NCBI GenBank assembly: GCA_947646735.1
Contig: CANTFK010000863.1
Span: forward strand, 248,001 to 312,000
Length of the DNA stretch: 64,000 bases
Direction: 5' to 3'
From: Peronospora farinosa
Lineage: Eukaryota > Oomycota > Peronosporomycetes > Peronosporales > Peronosporaceae
The position numbers and the translations under genes are program-made. Every line of letters starts with the position of its first letter. Positions within the stretch are counted from its first letter, which is position 1. Positions 33,101-42,070 of this stretch are shown here, piece after piece. The notes beneath the pieces are model-generated. The model was not told the origin of the DNA. It was given only the letters and a program-made list of their open reading frames with translations, and did no database searches.

Positions 33101-35479
33101 TACAACCTCTTGGTCATGAGTATCCTGAGTCTGAACCTTCTTTACCATATTTCCACCACTATAGCCCTGCTTGCGGCGATTGGTTACTACGACGTAGTCA
33201 TCATTGTCGTGGTCCACGAGATTAGCCTGATATTTTCTTTGGTGCTCCTCCTCATACGATTTGACAAACTCTCGTATTACTTCACGGCTGCGCTGGTACC
33301 CAATTAACACGGCACACTTCACTTTCCGATGCGCTTTGTGGAAAAGCTGCTTTGGCGGCAAGGCAATATCCATTGTAGTTATTTTTTTCTCTTCGACCAG
33401 TTCATCAACAATACGGCGTACTGATCGGATGTCCATGGTGCTAGATTCTGCTACTCGCTCCATCTCGATTAAACTAGTACGTAACTGATGCAGCGACACT
33501 ACCTTTTCCATTTGTACCCGCTTCAAAATATACTTTCTTCGTCTGTCAATTGTTGATGCCCTTACCATCCCCCGTGTTGCCTCCTTCATCGTAGCTGGTT
33601 GAGGCTGACCGTTACCATCGTCATTATTGTTCACTATTTTAGGTGTACTATACTTGCCAACAGCGCGGGTTACTCGCACGCCCACATTAGAATCTGTCGA
33701 CTTCGAGCTATTGTTAGCTGTAATATGTTGACTACTTGCATTTCCTTTCGTGGCGCCAGGAACAAACATTCGATACATTGTGCTCTTACCCAGAACAACT
33801 TGTTCCACGGAAATATTATAATTTGTAATCAATCCCTGGGCCAACTTGTATGGTAGCTTAAACGTTGGAACACCTAGCACATCTCGAAGTTCAGGTACCG
33901 TAGCGCCAATATCCTCTCGGTCTTCAATGGCCACATACATTTGCTCCATGATTCCACGTTCGACAACAAGGCGGGCTACAGTCTTTGTATCAGGACAAAG
34001 TTCCTCGAAAGTCCCTGATGAGCCCCGTTGCCGACTAGACTCACGAGATGAACCAGATAAACTTTTACGTAAACGAACGCACCACAATTTTCGCCCAATG
34101 TACTCGCTGCCTGTTTTGCACCGCGCCATAAACAACTGTAGAGGAAAGTTCGGGTTCGTGTTCATCTGCTGGATAAAATAATTCCGTAATTGCTCCTGCT
34201 GTCGCTTTCCGTAGCCCAACTCGCGTCCCATGTCTGCAAATACACAAGTCTGTTCTTCTCGTGCTTTCATCATGCTCACGATGACGTGTGCCAAAACCTT
34301 TTTCGGGAACGTTTGTCCCGCTATTGTAGCGGATGGCGATATCATGGATGGGTGAAATTTGCTGGCAAATCGCCGCAAGTGAACGATATTAAATCGTCGT
34401 TGATCAGCTGTCACGATATTTTTTACGACGTAGTTCGAAACAATCAACATATCTAGCAGGTAGTGCAGCTTGCGTGAGTCTCCAAACAATCTCGAATTTG
34501 TCAATTCTGCAGCATTTTCTCCACGTACTCTTGCACGACCAATAATCTCCAACAAATCAAATTGTGGAGATATCGTATCCATAGTGCTTGCGTCTTGCAC
34601 TCCGAGATACTTTAGCCGTAAATCCTCGCATGCTACGACACCTAAAAGCACGCCATTTTGGTTACTTGTCACAGCCTCTTCATAACTTAGTCCACCAATG
34701 TCCACCTCCTCTCCGAGGCGGAAACCTCGTGGACTTCGTAAGACCCACCGAGTTTCATCTGCTGCATCTTTCATATCCTCTTCACTATCAACCTTTAGGC
34801 TTTCCTTCACTTGTACCTGTTTTTCACCCTGTTTCTCCAAGAAATCATCATCTTTCACCATTACTTTCTTCGTCTCGGTATCTTCATCTTCCTCTACTGT
34901 CACCATTTTTCCGTCTCCATCCCCCCTACTGCTCTGTCGCCGTGTCCGTAGTCGACTACCATTATGTGCTTTATCTCGACCGTCACTATCAGCATCGGAC
35001 AACCGTCGACGCTGTTTTTGGGCAGCAATTCGTCTCATGGATGGTAGTACAGGCTGCAATGGCTGGTTCTTGTGTTTCTGTCGTTTTGGCATCCTATCCG
35101 TGTCCTCATCCAGTCGAGTCTTTATCCTTGACGACTCACAGTTGTGACTATAAAGTAACGTCGTCTTCCACTTGCGTTTTCGACGTGGAAGTGCACCGTG
35201 ATTCGTCATTGTACCAAAGACCGGTTTCTTCTCCATTGCACTGCTCGTATCATCAACCGAGTTCTCCACTGGCCACATGATGTGAAAATGAAGCTGATTC
35301 TCCATACTACGAAGCACGTGCCAAGCATAACGACGGTATTCCACGTCATTGTCTGGGTCCATAACGTCCAAAAGCTCGCGCAAAGGCATTCCACAGCGAC
35401 CTTCAAGCCCAATTTCCTCCAAACAACGCGCAATAAACTCTGGCATCGAACACTTTACGGACATTCCTTGGACGTACAA
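30179..35479 (-). CDS. GTF3C1: TFIIIC B-block-binding subunit (GTF3C1/Tfc3 homologue)
   Basis: This single exon encodes 1,766 residues. TFIIIC binds the internal A and B boxes of tRNA genes and recruits TFIIIB and RNA polymerase III; this subunit contacts the B block. Residues about 305-360 (FDLLEIIGRARVRGENAAEL … LHYLLDMLIVSNYV) match the winged-helix B-block-binding domain. A Trp/Asp/Glu segment with THTWTLEEDLQLIDLYL (minus strand near 31950) is the SANT-like middle region. The C-terminal block RPWFHLDGSVN … MCCPGIRDDAIHRKM … LEELMASGIIYARV is diagnostic of animal and plant TFIIIC220/TFC3. Basic, Lys/Arg-rich segments at 98-180 may be nuclear signals. Divergent from XPO4, with 293 bp between starts. 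Confidence 0.88.
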   Translation of the reverse strand: MYVQGMSVKCSMPEFIARCLEEIGLEGRCGMPLRELLDVMDPDNDVEYRRYAWHVLRSMENQLHFHIMWPVENSVDDTSSAMEKKPVFGTMTNHGALPRRKRKWKTTLLYSHNCESSRIKTRLDEDTDRMPKRQKHKNQPLQPVLPSMRRIAAQKQRRRLSDADSDGRDKAHNGSRLRTRRQSSRGDGDGKMVTVEEDEDTETKKVMVKDDDFLEKQGEKQVQVKESLKVDSEEDMKDAADETRWVLRSPRGFRLGEEVDIGGLSYEEAVTSNQNGVLLGVVACEDLRLKYLGVQDASTMDTISPQFDLLEIIGRARVRGENAAELTNSRLFGDSRKLHYLLDMLIVSNYVVKNIVTADQRRFNIVHLRRFASKFHPSMISPSATIAGQTFPKKVLAHVIVSMMKAREEQTCVFADMGRELGYGKRQQEQLRNYFIQQMNTNPNFPLQLFMARCKTGSEYIGRKLWCVRLRKSLSGSSRESSRQRGSSGTFEELCPDTKTVARLVVERGIMEQMYVAIEDREDIGATVPELRDVLGVPTFKLPYKLAQGLITNYNISVEQVVLGKSTMYRMFVPGATKGNASSQHITANNSSKSTDSNVGVRVTRAVGKYSTPKIVNNNDDGNGQPQPATMKEATRGMVRASTIDRRRKYILKRVQMEKVVSLHQLRTSLIEMERVAESSTMDIRSVRRIVDELVEEKKITTMDIALPPKQLFHKAHRKVKCAVLIGYQRSREVIREFVKSYEEEHQRKYQANLVDHDNDDYVVVTNRRKQGYSGGNMVKKVQTQDTHDQEVVTYNAVSYKLARLGLVKLQKQSRRLGMFFGMMYKCRTFHLMLWDRIKLLGAGDNMERYKVTPLDGSHCAGHGVNHDSSQEVPFVLKDVLDILTVKEYVQLVGVAELLTDREEAAVRVAVTKGGSWDTLPQSIAEKLRGCEADRFSKIVRVLLDLRLLQIVRDTSSTGLFNVFQTSDDFDSIVSRVAFATLSGGLFKIKRHVHISVKQGKTVLHKLPSKFSYAYAPGFSCKSKSDHFAGRVPLEFDLNEKDDVKAYWKSLRFLSVEGARLGTKSHEPNSVSIKLDGALIQSAPLSDYNIYVLKAWVPHATTSTRNSTARAKAAAGPIQALKRKSYQTEMPFAEVSLQKRCKIAKPSNGSFSASMAPVDKSGVSKFRKHIGAKKTRRTHTWTLEEDLQLIDLYLEQVSCRWFIEVPLALQKKEERVAFRTTKLSRTLISWKELGKAFKKKPIECMLRINDLLDAPAIHARLERAKVTITQMKNPGGEFHEEVAIMRQPRLTALLCRALQVVLHEQSSYYSVMADMLMNRWNESEVKLVWRYLWLAGLITRTPQANEGKDQKQRGFQVHSKVFEMKSLKIAHYLMETFCEAAKFLSFVNENVDEAMMVAEENDRCFEHEIEADMSPGQAAVALSSMVLGFSQLIPAYVAPSRRPERREIQRMMAVKGLAGHLSQQWGGVFPEDFLRDYWTVKSVFGNSDVNTKAQNMKAMQAFSDNGRIYQEVSQCMNTKSRKHTPEDSILSWLSITLTESAKIGSTLDELSEKYAASGLAKESKCNTSATLLIQREIDNMIHEGKVLEVNGYDQSRFILQEFSDLWTLHPYRIASESTAEKVHFLFDKDSSVVARPWFHLDGSVNIRIAFKLKRKVVNIVMCCPGIRDDAIHRKMRKIFSLQDMRFLLEELMASGIIYARVSRDPQPRVTNVFDIQKSPQGCKADIMALSPGELRHVDFSRDRLHYFPSVDCMELLGAEVCDADLG

Positions 35480-35772
35480 TAGATAGAACGATAAAGTAAA
35501 CTAGAGTTTCTCGTCTCGTCTTGTAGGAATGCGCAACAGACTGCCGCTCTTCCAATACACGTAATGGTGCGATCGGTATTGACCGTATATGTCGGTAGTT
35601 TGTCGGTATTTTTACCTTTTGTCGACAGGTTAAAACGGTAGCTTCAGTACCGGTACTACCGGTGCAGGTAAATATTACTTACTCTATGGATAGTTTACGA
35701 TAAATACTATTGTTTTAACCATTTCATTTTAGCGATAAAACTACCATTTCATCACCTTTATATCGTGCCAGA
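35480..35772. promoter_or_regulatory. Divergent promoter region of GTF3C1 and XPO4 with repeated CGGTA motifs
   Basis: Within 90 bp the pentamer CGGTA or its complement recurs: at 35574, 35593, 35604 and 35636, and as TACCGGTA (35648-35655) and TACCGGT (35657-35663). Such clustering may be a transcription-factor site array. The last 70 bp before the XPO4 start are AT-rich and include CCATTTCATTTTA. Confidence 0.5.
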
Positions 35773-38700
35773 ATGGAGACGTTAGAAGCAGCGTGTGTAG
35801 CGCTACATGCCCCACCCACGGGTCCTGAAGCTGAACGTCGTCGTATTGAAGCCGAAGGTGTCTTGAATCAGTTTAAACGTAGCTCGAATGCAGTCATTGA
35901 CTCCATGACACTGCTTCGTTCGAGTCACACGTCGTCCATTGTACAATTCCATTGTGTTGCAACCATTTGTGAAGTGACACTGCAACGTTGGCCGCTTTTA
36001 GGACATTCCGATCGATCTCAGACACTGGATATTCTTATGCAATTACTATTGGAACAAGGTTCAGTATTGCCGCGGTTCGTGGCGGCTTCAATACTGCAAA
36101 CAACGGTATTACTCGTCAAAAGAGGTTGGATTGATCGACTGGAATCAGAACGTACAACTGTAGTACAGACAATGGGTGCAATGGTACAGCCTCATCATGT
36201 CATTACGCATCGTCTATTGGCTGTAAAATGGCTACTTGCCTTTGTGACGGAGTTTTCATCCGCGTCGAGAGCTAGTAATATGATGCAACCTATTGAATTT
36301 CATACCAAGTCACGACGGACATTGGAAAAGAGTGGAGGATTGAAAGAGATTGTTGCCGTTGCTGTGCCATTATTGGAAGATTCAATTCGTAGCACATCGA
36401 CAATTGGTGGAGATACAAGGGCTGCTGGAGAGATAGCACCAGAGCAAATGGAGTTACTGGATGCAGAGTTTCGACTTTGTGTCGAGTTGTTAAACTGGAA
36501 AGTTGAAGATTCACATGTGGAAAAGTTGTCGTGGAGTTTTAGTGGCTCAATAAATGATGATCTTACTGGGACTCGACCAGTGCTAAGGCCACAGGCTTCG
36601 TGGAGACCAATTTTAGTACGATTGGAACTGATTCACTCAGCTTTTAACACGTATGCTTTCTTTCGGAAAGTAGCAGCCAAGAATGAGACGCTACTTCACT
36701 TGGCTCGCCAATTTTTGATTCAGCTGGCGTCTCTGCAGGGACCCATCTTCGAGAGCAAGATGGAACAGGTGCAGTTCTTGAGTGAAATCTTTCGTGGCGT
36801 TGTCACAGTTGTGCATAATCCGTTCTTGGACCTGCTAGCGGAGCGGGATGTCACTGGGTATGAGTTAGCCACTCGCGAGCTGATCGATTGCTGTCAACTC
36901 CTCTTTCGGCTCGTAAATAACATTGGGCTTAAGGATCTTTTGCAAGTTGACTATGGACAACTGTTCTCTTCGTTTATCGAGGAATTAGCGTCGCTGACCA
37001 GCAAACTCTTACACTCGGCGTTAGTGCGCATTCAACGCCACTTGCGTGAAAATTCTAATGAGACAATCGATGAGCTGTGGGAACTAGAGGGTGTCGATAT
37101 TCTGCTGGATGCGTGGGTGGCGCTCGTAAACGACCCTCAGTTGCTAGAGGCGGGCTTATCGGGATCCTCTAAACAGGATTTGGATCAAGCACTGATACTT
37201 CTCAGTAATGCCTCAGCTCCTGTTGTAGAGCTCTACATTCAGGTTCAACTAGAGTTATGTGCGGTGGAGGTTCAAACGGATCAGGATGAAGACGTGGAAG
37301 ACAACGCCGCCAGTAGTGCACGGGAGCAGTATGAGCTGGCGGCAGCACTTGCTAGGGTAAACGTTTCGGCGTCAGCTGTCTTGTTAGTGTCGCTTGTCCA
37401 GTCATTGATGACTAATATTCAGGAGGAACTAGGGAAACTAGAGGGGCGCGATGAAATGACACCGGTGCTCTCACAACTTTTCGAGAAGCTGCATTTTGCT
37501 GTTCTTTTTGTGGGACTATTTCTCGCAGACGACTTCGACGGCGAACGGCCAGGCATCCCAATCCGAATTCGTGCCACTCTTGATGGCGTTGCCGTAGCTG
37601 ACGATTCTCCTGTGATTAACCTCGTCATGCTTATTTTGAGCCATGTGCTTGAATTCGAAGCATCACGTCTTGCCCGAAATCCAACGAGCAACTGTGTCAG
37701 CCCGTTTGTGTCGGAAGGACTTATTAAGACGATTACACGGTTGTGTGCTACATATCTCGCCCCGGATGTTCTACTCGACTCGAGAAGTGTGTCACCGGCG
37801 GTTTTGCAAGTTTTTGATTGCCAGGGTGGAGGTCGTGGAAGCGAGTTGTTGAATTTTCTGGTACAGCAGGCTATGGTGTATCTCCTTCACTGGCCGACAC
37901 AACCTGTGGTCATGGAAAACCTGATCGGATTCTTGCTTGTTCTTTCTAACACGCGAGCCATCAACCCCGTTCTAAGTTCGCAAATGTGGCAATCACTTGT
38001 CCAAGCTAATGCATCTGCTGAGTCGTTTATTGTTACGTCAGCAGGTAAGAATGAAGCAACACTACATGCTGCAGTTGCCAGAATCCCGGCTAACCTCCGC
38101 GGCCACCTTACAGAGGCGTTATGCCGAGCAGGAATGGCATCAGTTGATCCGAACATGCGCACGGCTCATTTTGAGGCTATGAGTGGGCCTGTCGAACGGC
38201 GACTGCAACAACTCATTGCACTACCAACCTTTGAGTCCAAGCAAACGGTAAATGATGTGCGCCTGCAGGAAGAGCTCAAGCTGTTAATCGAAATGTATTC
38301 GGGCATCGCGCGGTCGGCTGAATCAAACAGTCATACCGCTATCACAGCATTCTGTCTGCCTGCTCTGCCTGTCATTGTAAAGATTTTCCAGATCTTCCAG
38401 GGTGATTCGCAGATTGCGAACCTTATCCTCAACTTCTTCTGCCTGATGGTGGAGGCCCAATTGTGCTATCTGTCTCCTCGAGATGCGCTGCAAGTGTACA
38501 CCGCTAGCGACAACCTTATCCGTGCATACTGCCGCTATAATTTGGGCAAGAAGAGCATGCTGGGTGACGCCGAAGAGGAAAATTACGTCGACTTGTTGGC
38601 ATTGCTTACACTGCTGTCGCATCTGGTGTCAAAGGACTTCATTGATTTTTCGGAAAACGCAACAACTAAACAAGAACATGCTGACGCTAGCTGTGCTTCA

Positions 38701-39360
38701 AGCGTCGTTGCTGACGTGGTCTTCTCTGGTTTAAGTCAGGTGATTCCGCTTATGACGGAGCAGCTATTGGCTTACTCGAACTTGAGCAAGCAGTATTTTA
38801 CGTTGGTGTCGTATATGGTGGAAGTATACGGGGAGAAGCTTGTGTCGTTGTCGAGCGAGCTTTTCCAAATGCTTTTGCACTCGCTGTTGGTAGGCATCCG
38901 TCACGTGTCGGTAGACGTTGTGCGCAACAGCTTTCAGGCGCTAGGTGAGTTGGCTAGTTATCACTGGAAAGCAATGCAAAGCCAGAAGCCAGGACTCGAT
39001 GCACATCGTCAACAGCATCCCGAGATGTTTATGGCGTGCCTGCGCCTTATCTTCCGTATGGCGCTTTTCGATGATTTCAATCCCGCCATCCTTGATGCAT
39101 GTGCTGGTACGCTATACCCACTCATTCTGATTGAACAAGCACGCTACTCAGCGCTAGCCGACGAGATTATTCGCGAGCAAGAAAGTTTGGACGTCGCCAG
39201 TCAGCAGCGGTTGGCCTCAGCATTTGCAGAGCTCATCAGTTTTGTGTCACCTGGAGATATTGCAATGGGCACGGCAACTACGCGCAAGATGCGCGTACAA
39301 TTCAAAACGAACCTGTACGCTTTCTTGGCTGAGGTGCGGGGATTTCTTCAGGTCAAGTAA
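35773..39360 (+). CDS. XPO4: Exportin-4
   Basis: This 1,195-residue single-exon gene encodes an importin-beta-family nuclear transport receptor. In animals exportin-4 carries eIF5A and Smad3 out of the nucleus and imports Sox factors. The protein is helical HEAT-repeat sequence throughout. The N-terminal start (LEAACVALHAPP … ERRRIEAEGVLNQF), the VLPRFVAASILQTTVLLVKRGW segment (about residues 96-117) and the conserved C-terminus (LRLIFRMALFDDFNPAILDACAGTLYPLILIEQARY) fit exportin-4 rather than exportin-7 or RanBP17. The length matches the animal protein (about 1,150). Confidence 0.87.
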   Translation: METLEAACVALHAPPTGPEAERRRIEAEGVLNQFKRSSNAVIDSMTLLRSSHTSSIVQFHCVATICEVTLQRWPLLGHSDRSQTLDILMQLLLEQGSVLPRFVAASILQTTVLLVKRGWIDRLESERTTVVQTMGAMVQPHHVITHRLLAVKWLLAFVTEFSSASRASNMMQPIEFHTKSRRTLEKSGGLKEIVAVAVPLLEDSIRSTSTIGGDTRAAGEIAPEQMELLDAEFRLCVELLNWKVEDSHVEKLSWSFSGSINDDLTGTRPVLRPQASWRPILVRLELIHSAFNTYAFFRKVAAKNETLLHLARQFLIQLASLQGPIFESKMEQVQFLSEIFRGVVTVVHNPFLDLLAERDVTGYELATRELIDCCQLLFRLVNNIGLKDLLQVDYGQLFSSFIEELASLTSKLLHSALVRIQRHLRENSNETIDELWELEGVDILLDAWVALVNDPQLLEAGLSGSSKQDLDQALILLSNASAPVVELYIQVQLELCAVEVQTDQDEDVEDNAASSAREQYELAAALARVNVSASAVLLVSLVQSLMTNIQEELGKLEGRDEMTPVLSQLFEKLHFAVLFVGLFLADDFDGERPGIPIRIRATLDGVAVADDSPVINLVMLILSHVLEFEASRLARNPTSNCVSPFVSEGLIKTITRLCATYLAPDVLLDSRSVSPAVLQVFDCQGGGRGSELLNFLVQQAMVYLLHWPTQPVVMENLIGFLLVLSNTRAINPVLSSQMWQSLVQANASAESFIVTSAGKNEATLHAAVARIPANLRGHLTEALCRAGMASVDPNMRTAHFEAMSGPVERRLQQLIALPTFESKQTVNDVRLQEELKLLIEMYSGIARSAESNSHTAITAFCLPALPVIVKIFQIFQGDSQIANLILNFFCLMVEAQLCYLSPRDALQVYTASDNLIRAYCRYNLGKKSMLGDAEEENYVDLLALLTLLSHLVSKDFIDFSENATTKQEHADASCASSVVADVVFSGLSQVIPLMTEQLLAYSNLSKQYFTLVSYMVEVYGEKLVSLSSELFQMLLHSLLVGIRHVSVDVVRNSFQALGELASYHWKAMQSQKPGLDAHRQQHPEMFMACLRLIFRMALFDDFNPAILDACAGTLYPLILIEQARYSALADEIIREQESLDVASQQRLASAFAELISFVSPGDIAMGTATTRKMRVQFKTNLYAFLAEVRGFLQVK

Positions 39361-39875
39361 AGCATTCGAGAGTACTTTCTTCACGATTGGACCGTTGTTT
39401 TGTGCTTGGAAAAGCGTCTTGCCACGCTAGCTATGCTGCCAGGATGTGAAGTCGAATTCATTGCGAACTGAATTTCGTTTAGTAGAACAACACATTATAT
39501 CTGCCAAGCGAGGAATCCGGTCATCATTTGTGATGATCAATTTTTGGCGATAACCTCGATCCCAGCGGTTTGTTGCCGGACACTCGCTTCGACATATTAC
39601 TTTGCTCAGAAGGCCGCAGAACCCTTACAGAATCAAAGCATATCTGTTTGAGTTCTCACAATCGCCAGCTCTTGAGCCACTTTTACGCTAGGATTGCTTG
39701 CTGCCCTCAGTCTACAGTAAAACTCGATCATAGCAATCACGCCTCACTATATGCTTCAGGAACACGAAAAAGAAGCAAACATGCCACAATCCCTAGAAGA
39801 AAACAATGGCAGTTAGAAAGAGATTGAGAGTTAGTATATTTGTAGAAGCACATCACACGCTTGCAAGCGCCGCAG
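39361..39875. other. Intergenic region between two converging genes
   Basis: This is 3' flanking DNA of XPO4 and WRNIP1. I see no gene, RNA or repeat. Confidence 0.5.
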
Positions 39876-41595
39876 TCAGCAGGCATCTCGGTCTGCGTCG
39901 TTATGTTCAAAAAAATTCCTGCCTGCCAGCTCATCCGGCAAATAAGTCTGATCTTTGAGCTCGTCTGCACTATAGTGCGGGTTGTACTTATACTCCTTGC
40001 CATACCCAAACTGCTTCATAAGTCTCGTCGGGGCGCTACGGAGATGAAGCGGGACGTCAGGCAGTGCGCCTTTATCCCACTCATTGATTGTTTGTTTGGC
40101 TCGCTTGTATGCGGCATAAACCTCAACAGACTTTGGTGCGCGAGCAAGCATCGTTGCAACATGAGCAAGCACGACATCACACTCGGGCATTCCAATAAAG
40201 TGAGCGGCCTGGTATGCTGAAACCGCCATGGGGAGCAATTCAGGAGCTGCCAGACCAACATCTTCACTTGCAATTCGAATGAGCCGTCGAGCAACATACA
40301 ATGCGTTCTCGCCGCCTTCGAGCATGCGAGCCAACCAGTAGAGCGTAGCATTTTCATCGCTACCGCGCACTGACTTATGGAGCGCACTAATGCAATCGTA
40401 GTGCATGTCGGCGTTTCGGTCGTAGAAAAGCGTTTGTCGATGGGCAAAACAATGGTGGACATGGGTGGCCGTTACATGCAGAACATGCTTTTCTGCATCC
40501 AATGGAGCCGTTTGTATGGCCATCTCCAAACAGTTTAACGCGACTCGGGCGTCGCCCGCGCATTGCTTTGCCAGGTAGTCAATGGCCTCATCGTCTGCTT
40601 CGATAGAGATTTCTTTCGAGTCACTTCCCGCACTGTCGCCATCGTCAACAGCCTTTTCCTGCGTCTGTGTCAGTGATTGTACAACCCCAGCAGCATGATC
40701 ACGCACTGCACGTCGAAGGATTGTTTCGATTGACTCCGGTGAGTGTTTCTTGAGTGTAAATACACGGCATCGGCTCAATAACGCATTATTCACCTCGAAC
40801 GACGGATTCTCAGTCGTAGCACCAATCAGCGTAATTGTACCATCTTCCACAGAAGGTAAAAATAAATTCTACATGATAGGCAATCAATCCATCGTTAGTC
40901 AGAAATGCATGTCAAGTTTGACAAGTGACGTACCTGCTGACTTTTATTCAAGCGATGAATTTCATCGACAAAGACAATTGTCCGTCGACGAAACATTTTC
41001 CTTTCTCCTCTTGCTTGAATCACTGCGTCCTTTATATCTCCTACTGTAGCTGTTCCTGACACGGTAATAAATTTACATTCTGTCTTCTTCGAAATGACAT
41101 TTGCCAAGGTCGTTTTCCCGCATCCTGGTGGCCTGATTGCGTCAACAAATTGTCCCAAAATCCTCAGCATTAGATCGATTTCATACCTCGATAAAGCAAG
41201 ATTTTATCTTACCCCCAGATAATCATATTCGGCACTTGATCGGCTTGAATAAGTGTCGCTAGAAGACTACGAGGGCCTAGTAGATCGTCCTGGCCTACCA
41301 GATCGTCCATATGCTTAGGCCTCATTCTTTCAGCCAATGGCACAGCAGAAATATCGTCATATGTCGAATGTTTACGCTTCTTTAACGCTGAAAACGATGA
41401 CTCGGATCTTGGAGTTGATCGATTGCAACGGCTGCTTGTATGGGGTTCAAACTTGATAGATAAAGACTGAAGGGGTGACTCAAGCTGTTGCTTCTTCTGC
41501 TGCTGCTGCTGCTTGGTCAGACATGTCTCAACATGCAGCGGGAGGTTTTCAAGACGCACATGACGCGAACAGATTGGACACTCGGTCGACGGCAT
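39876..41595 (-). CDS. WRNIP1: WRNIP1/Mgs1/RarA-type replication-fork ATPase
   Basis: This AAA+ ATPase acts at stalled replication forks. I reconstruct three exons: 41595-41213, 41132-40934 and 40868-39876. The introns are 80 and 65 nt (donors GTAAGA and GTACGT), all phases agree, and the product is 524 residues. The N-terminus has a UBZ-type zinc finger (C6, C9, H21, C25) that binds ubiquitin, followed by a poly-Gln tract and a basic region. The Walker A motif GPPGCGKT forms exactly at the first splice junction. Walker B (VFVDEIHRLNK) and sensor 1 (LIGATTENPSF) follow, and the second junction restores QQNLFLPSVEDG. The C-terminal tetramerisation domain ends with AVSAYQAAHFIGMPE and MLARAPKS. 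Confidence 0.95.
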
Positions 41596-41903
41596 GACTT
41601 TTGGCAGGTCAAATGAATTTGATTATGTATCGATTTTGGACCAATCATATGAAGTGGCTTAAAACAGACCGGACCTGATCCCAATACGAAAGTCATGCTT
41701 TTTCTCAGCCTCAGACGCATCAGCGTATAATTAATGCAGTATATACAGTAGTAAACATGGGGGGATACTTAGTGTTTGGGGAGGGATACTTAATGCCTTC
41801 CTTATTAAATTGCTACTGCCATCTTGAAGTGTGCTCAATTGCACTATTCGTACTTAGTCCGTTTTAAACTGTTTGGTCGACAAGAATTGTAAAAGAAGAG
41901 TCA
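41596..41903. promoter_or_regulatory. Divergent promoter region of WRNIP1 and the HECT ligase
   Basis: The 308 bp between these genes hold both promoters. I see no clear TATA box or oomycete initiator. The region 41755-41795 contains the twice-repeated phrase GGGATACTTA. Confidence 0.4.
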
Positions 41904-42070
41904 ATGGAGCAGTCTCTTGGTCCCAATGGGGACGATCTTACGCATCATAGCGGCAAGCGTAAGCGTAAAACAAGTGATGAAAGTGTAGAAGAAGACGAGG
42001 ACTTCAAGACTGAAGAAGAGCAGGAAAAAAAGACCAAGAAGAAGCGAAACAAGAGGCAAAAAACAAGCTC

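Noticed and set aside
34588..35280. A 230-codon plus-strand frame opposite GTF3C1
   Set aside because: It is a His/Pro/Ser/Leu-rich shadow of the Asp/Arg/Lys-rich coding strand. No motif or start context supports it.
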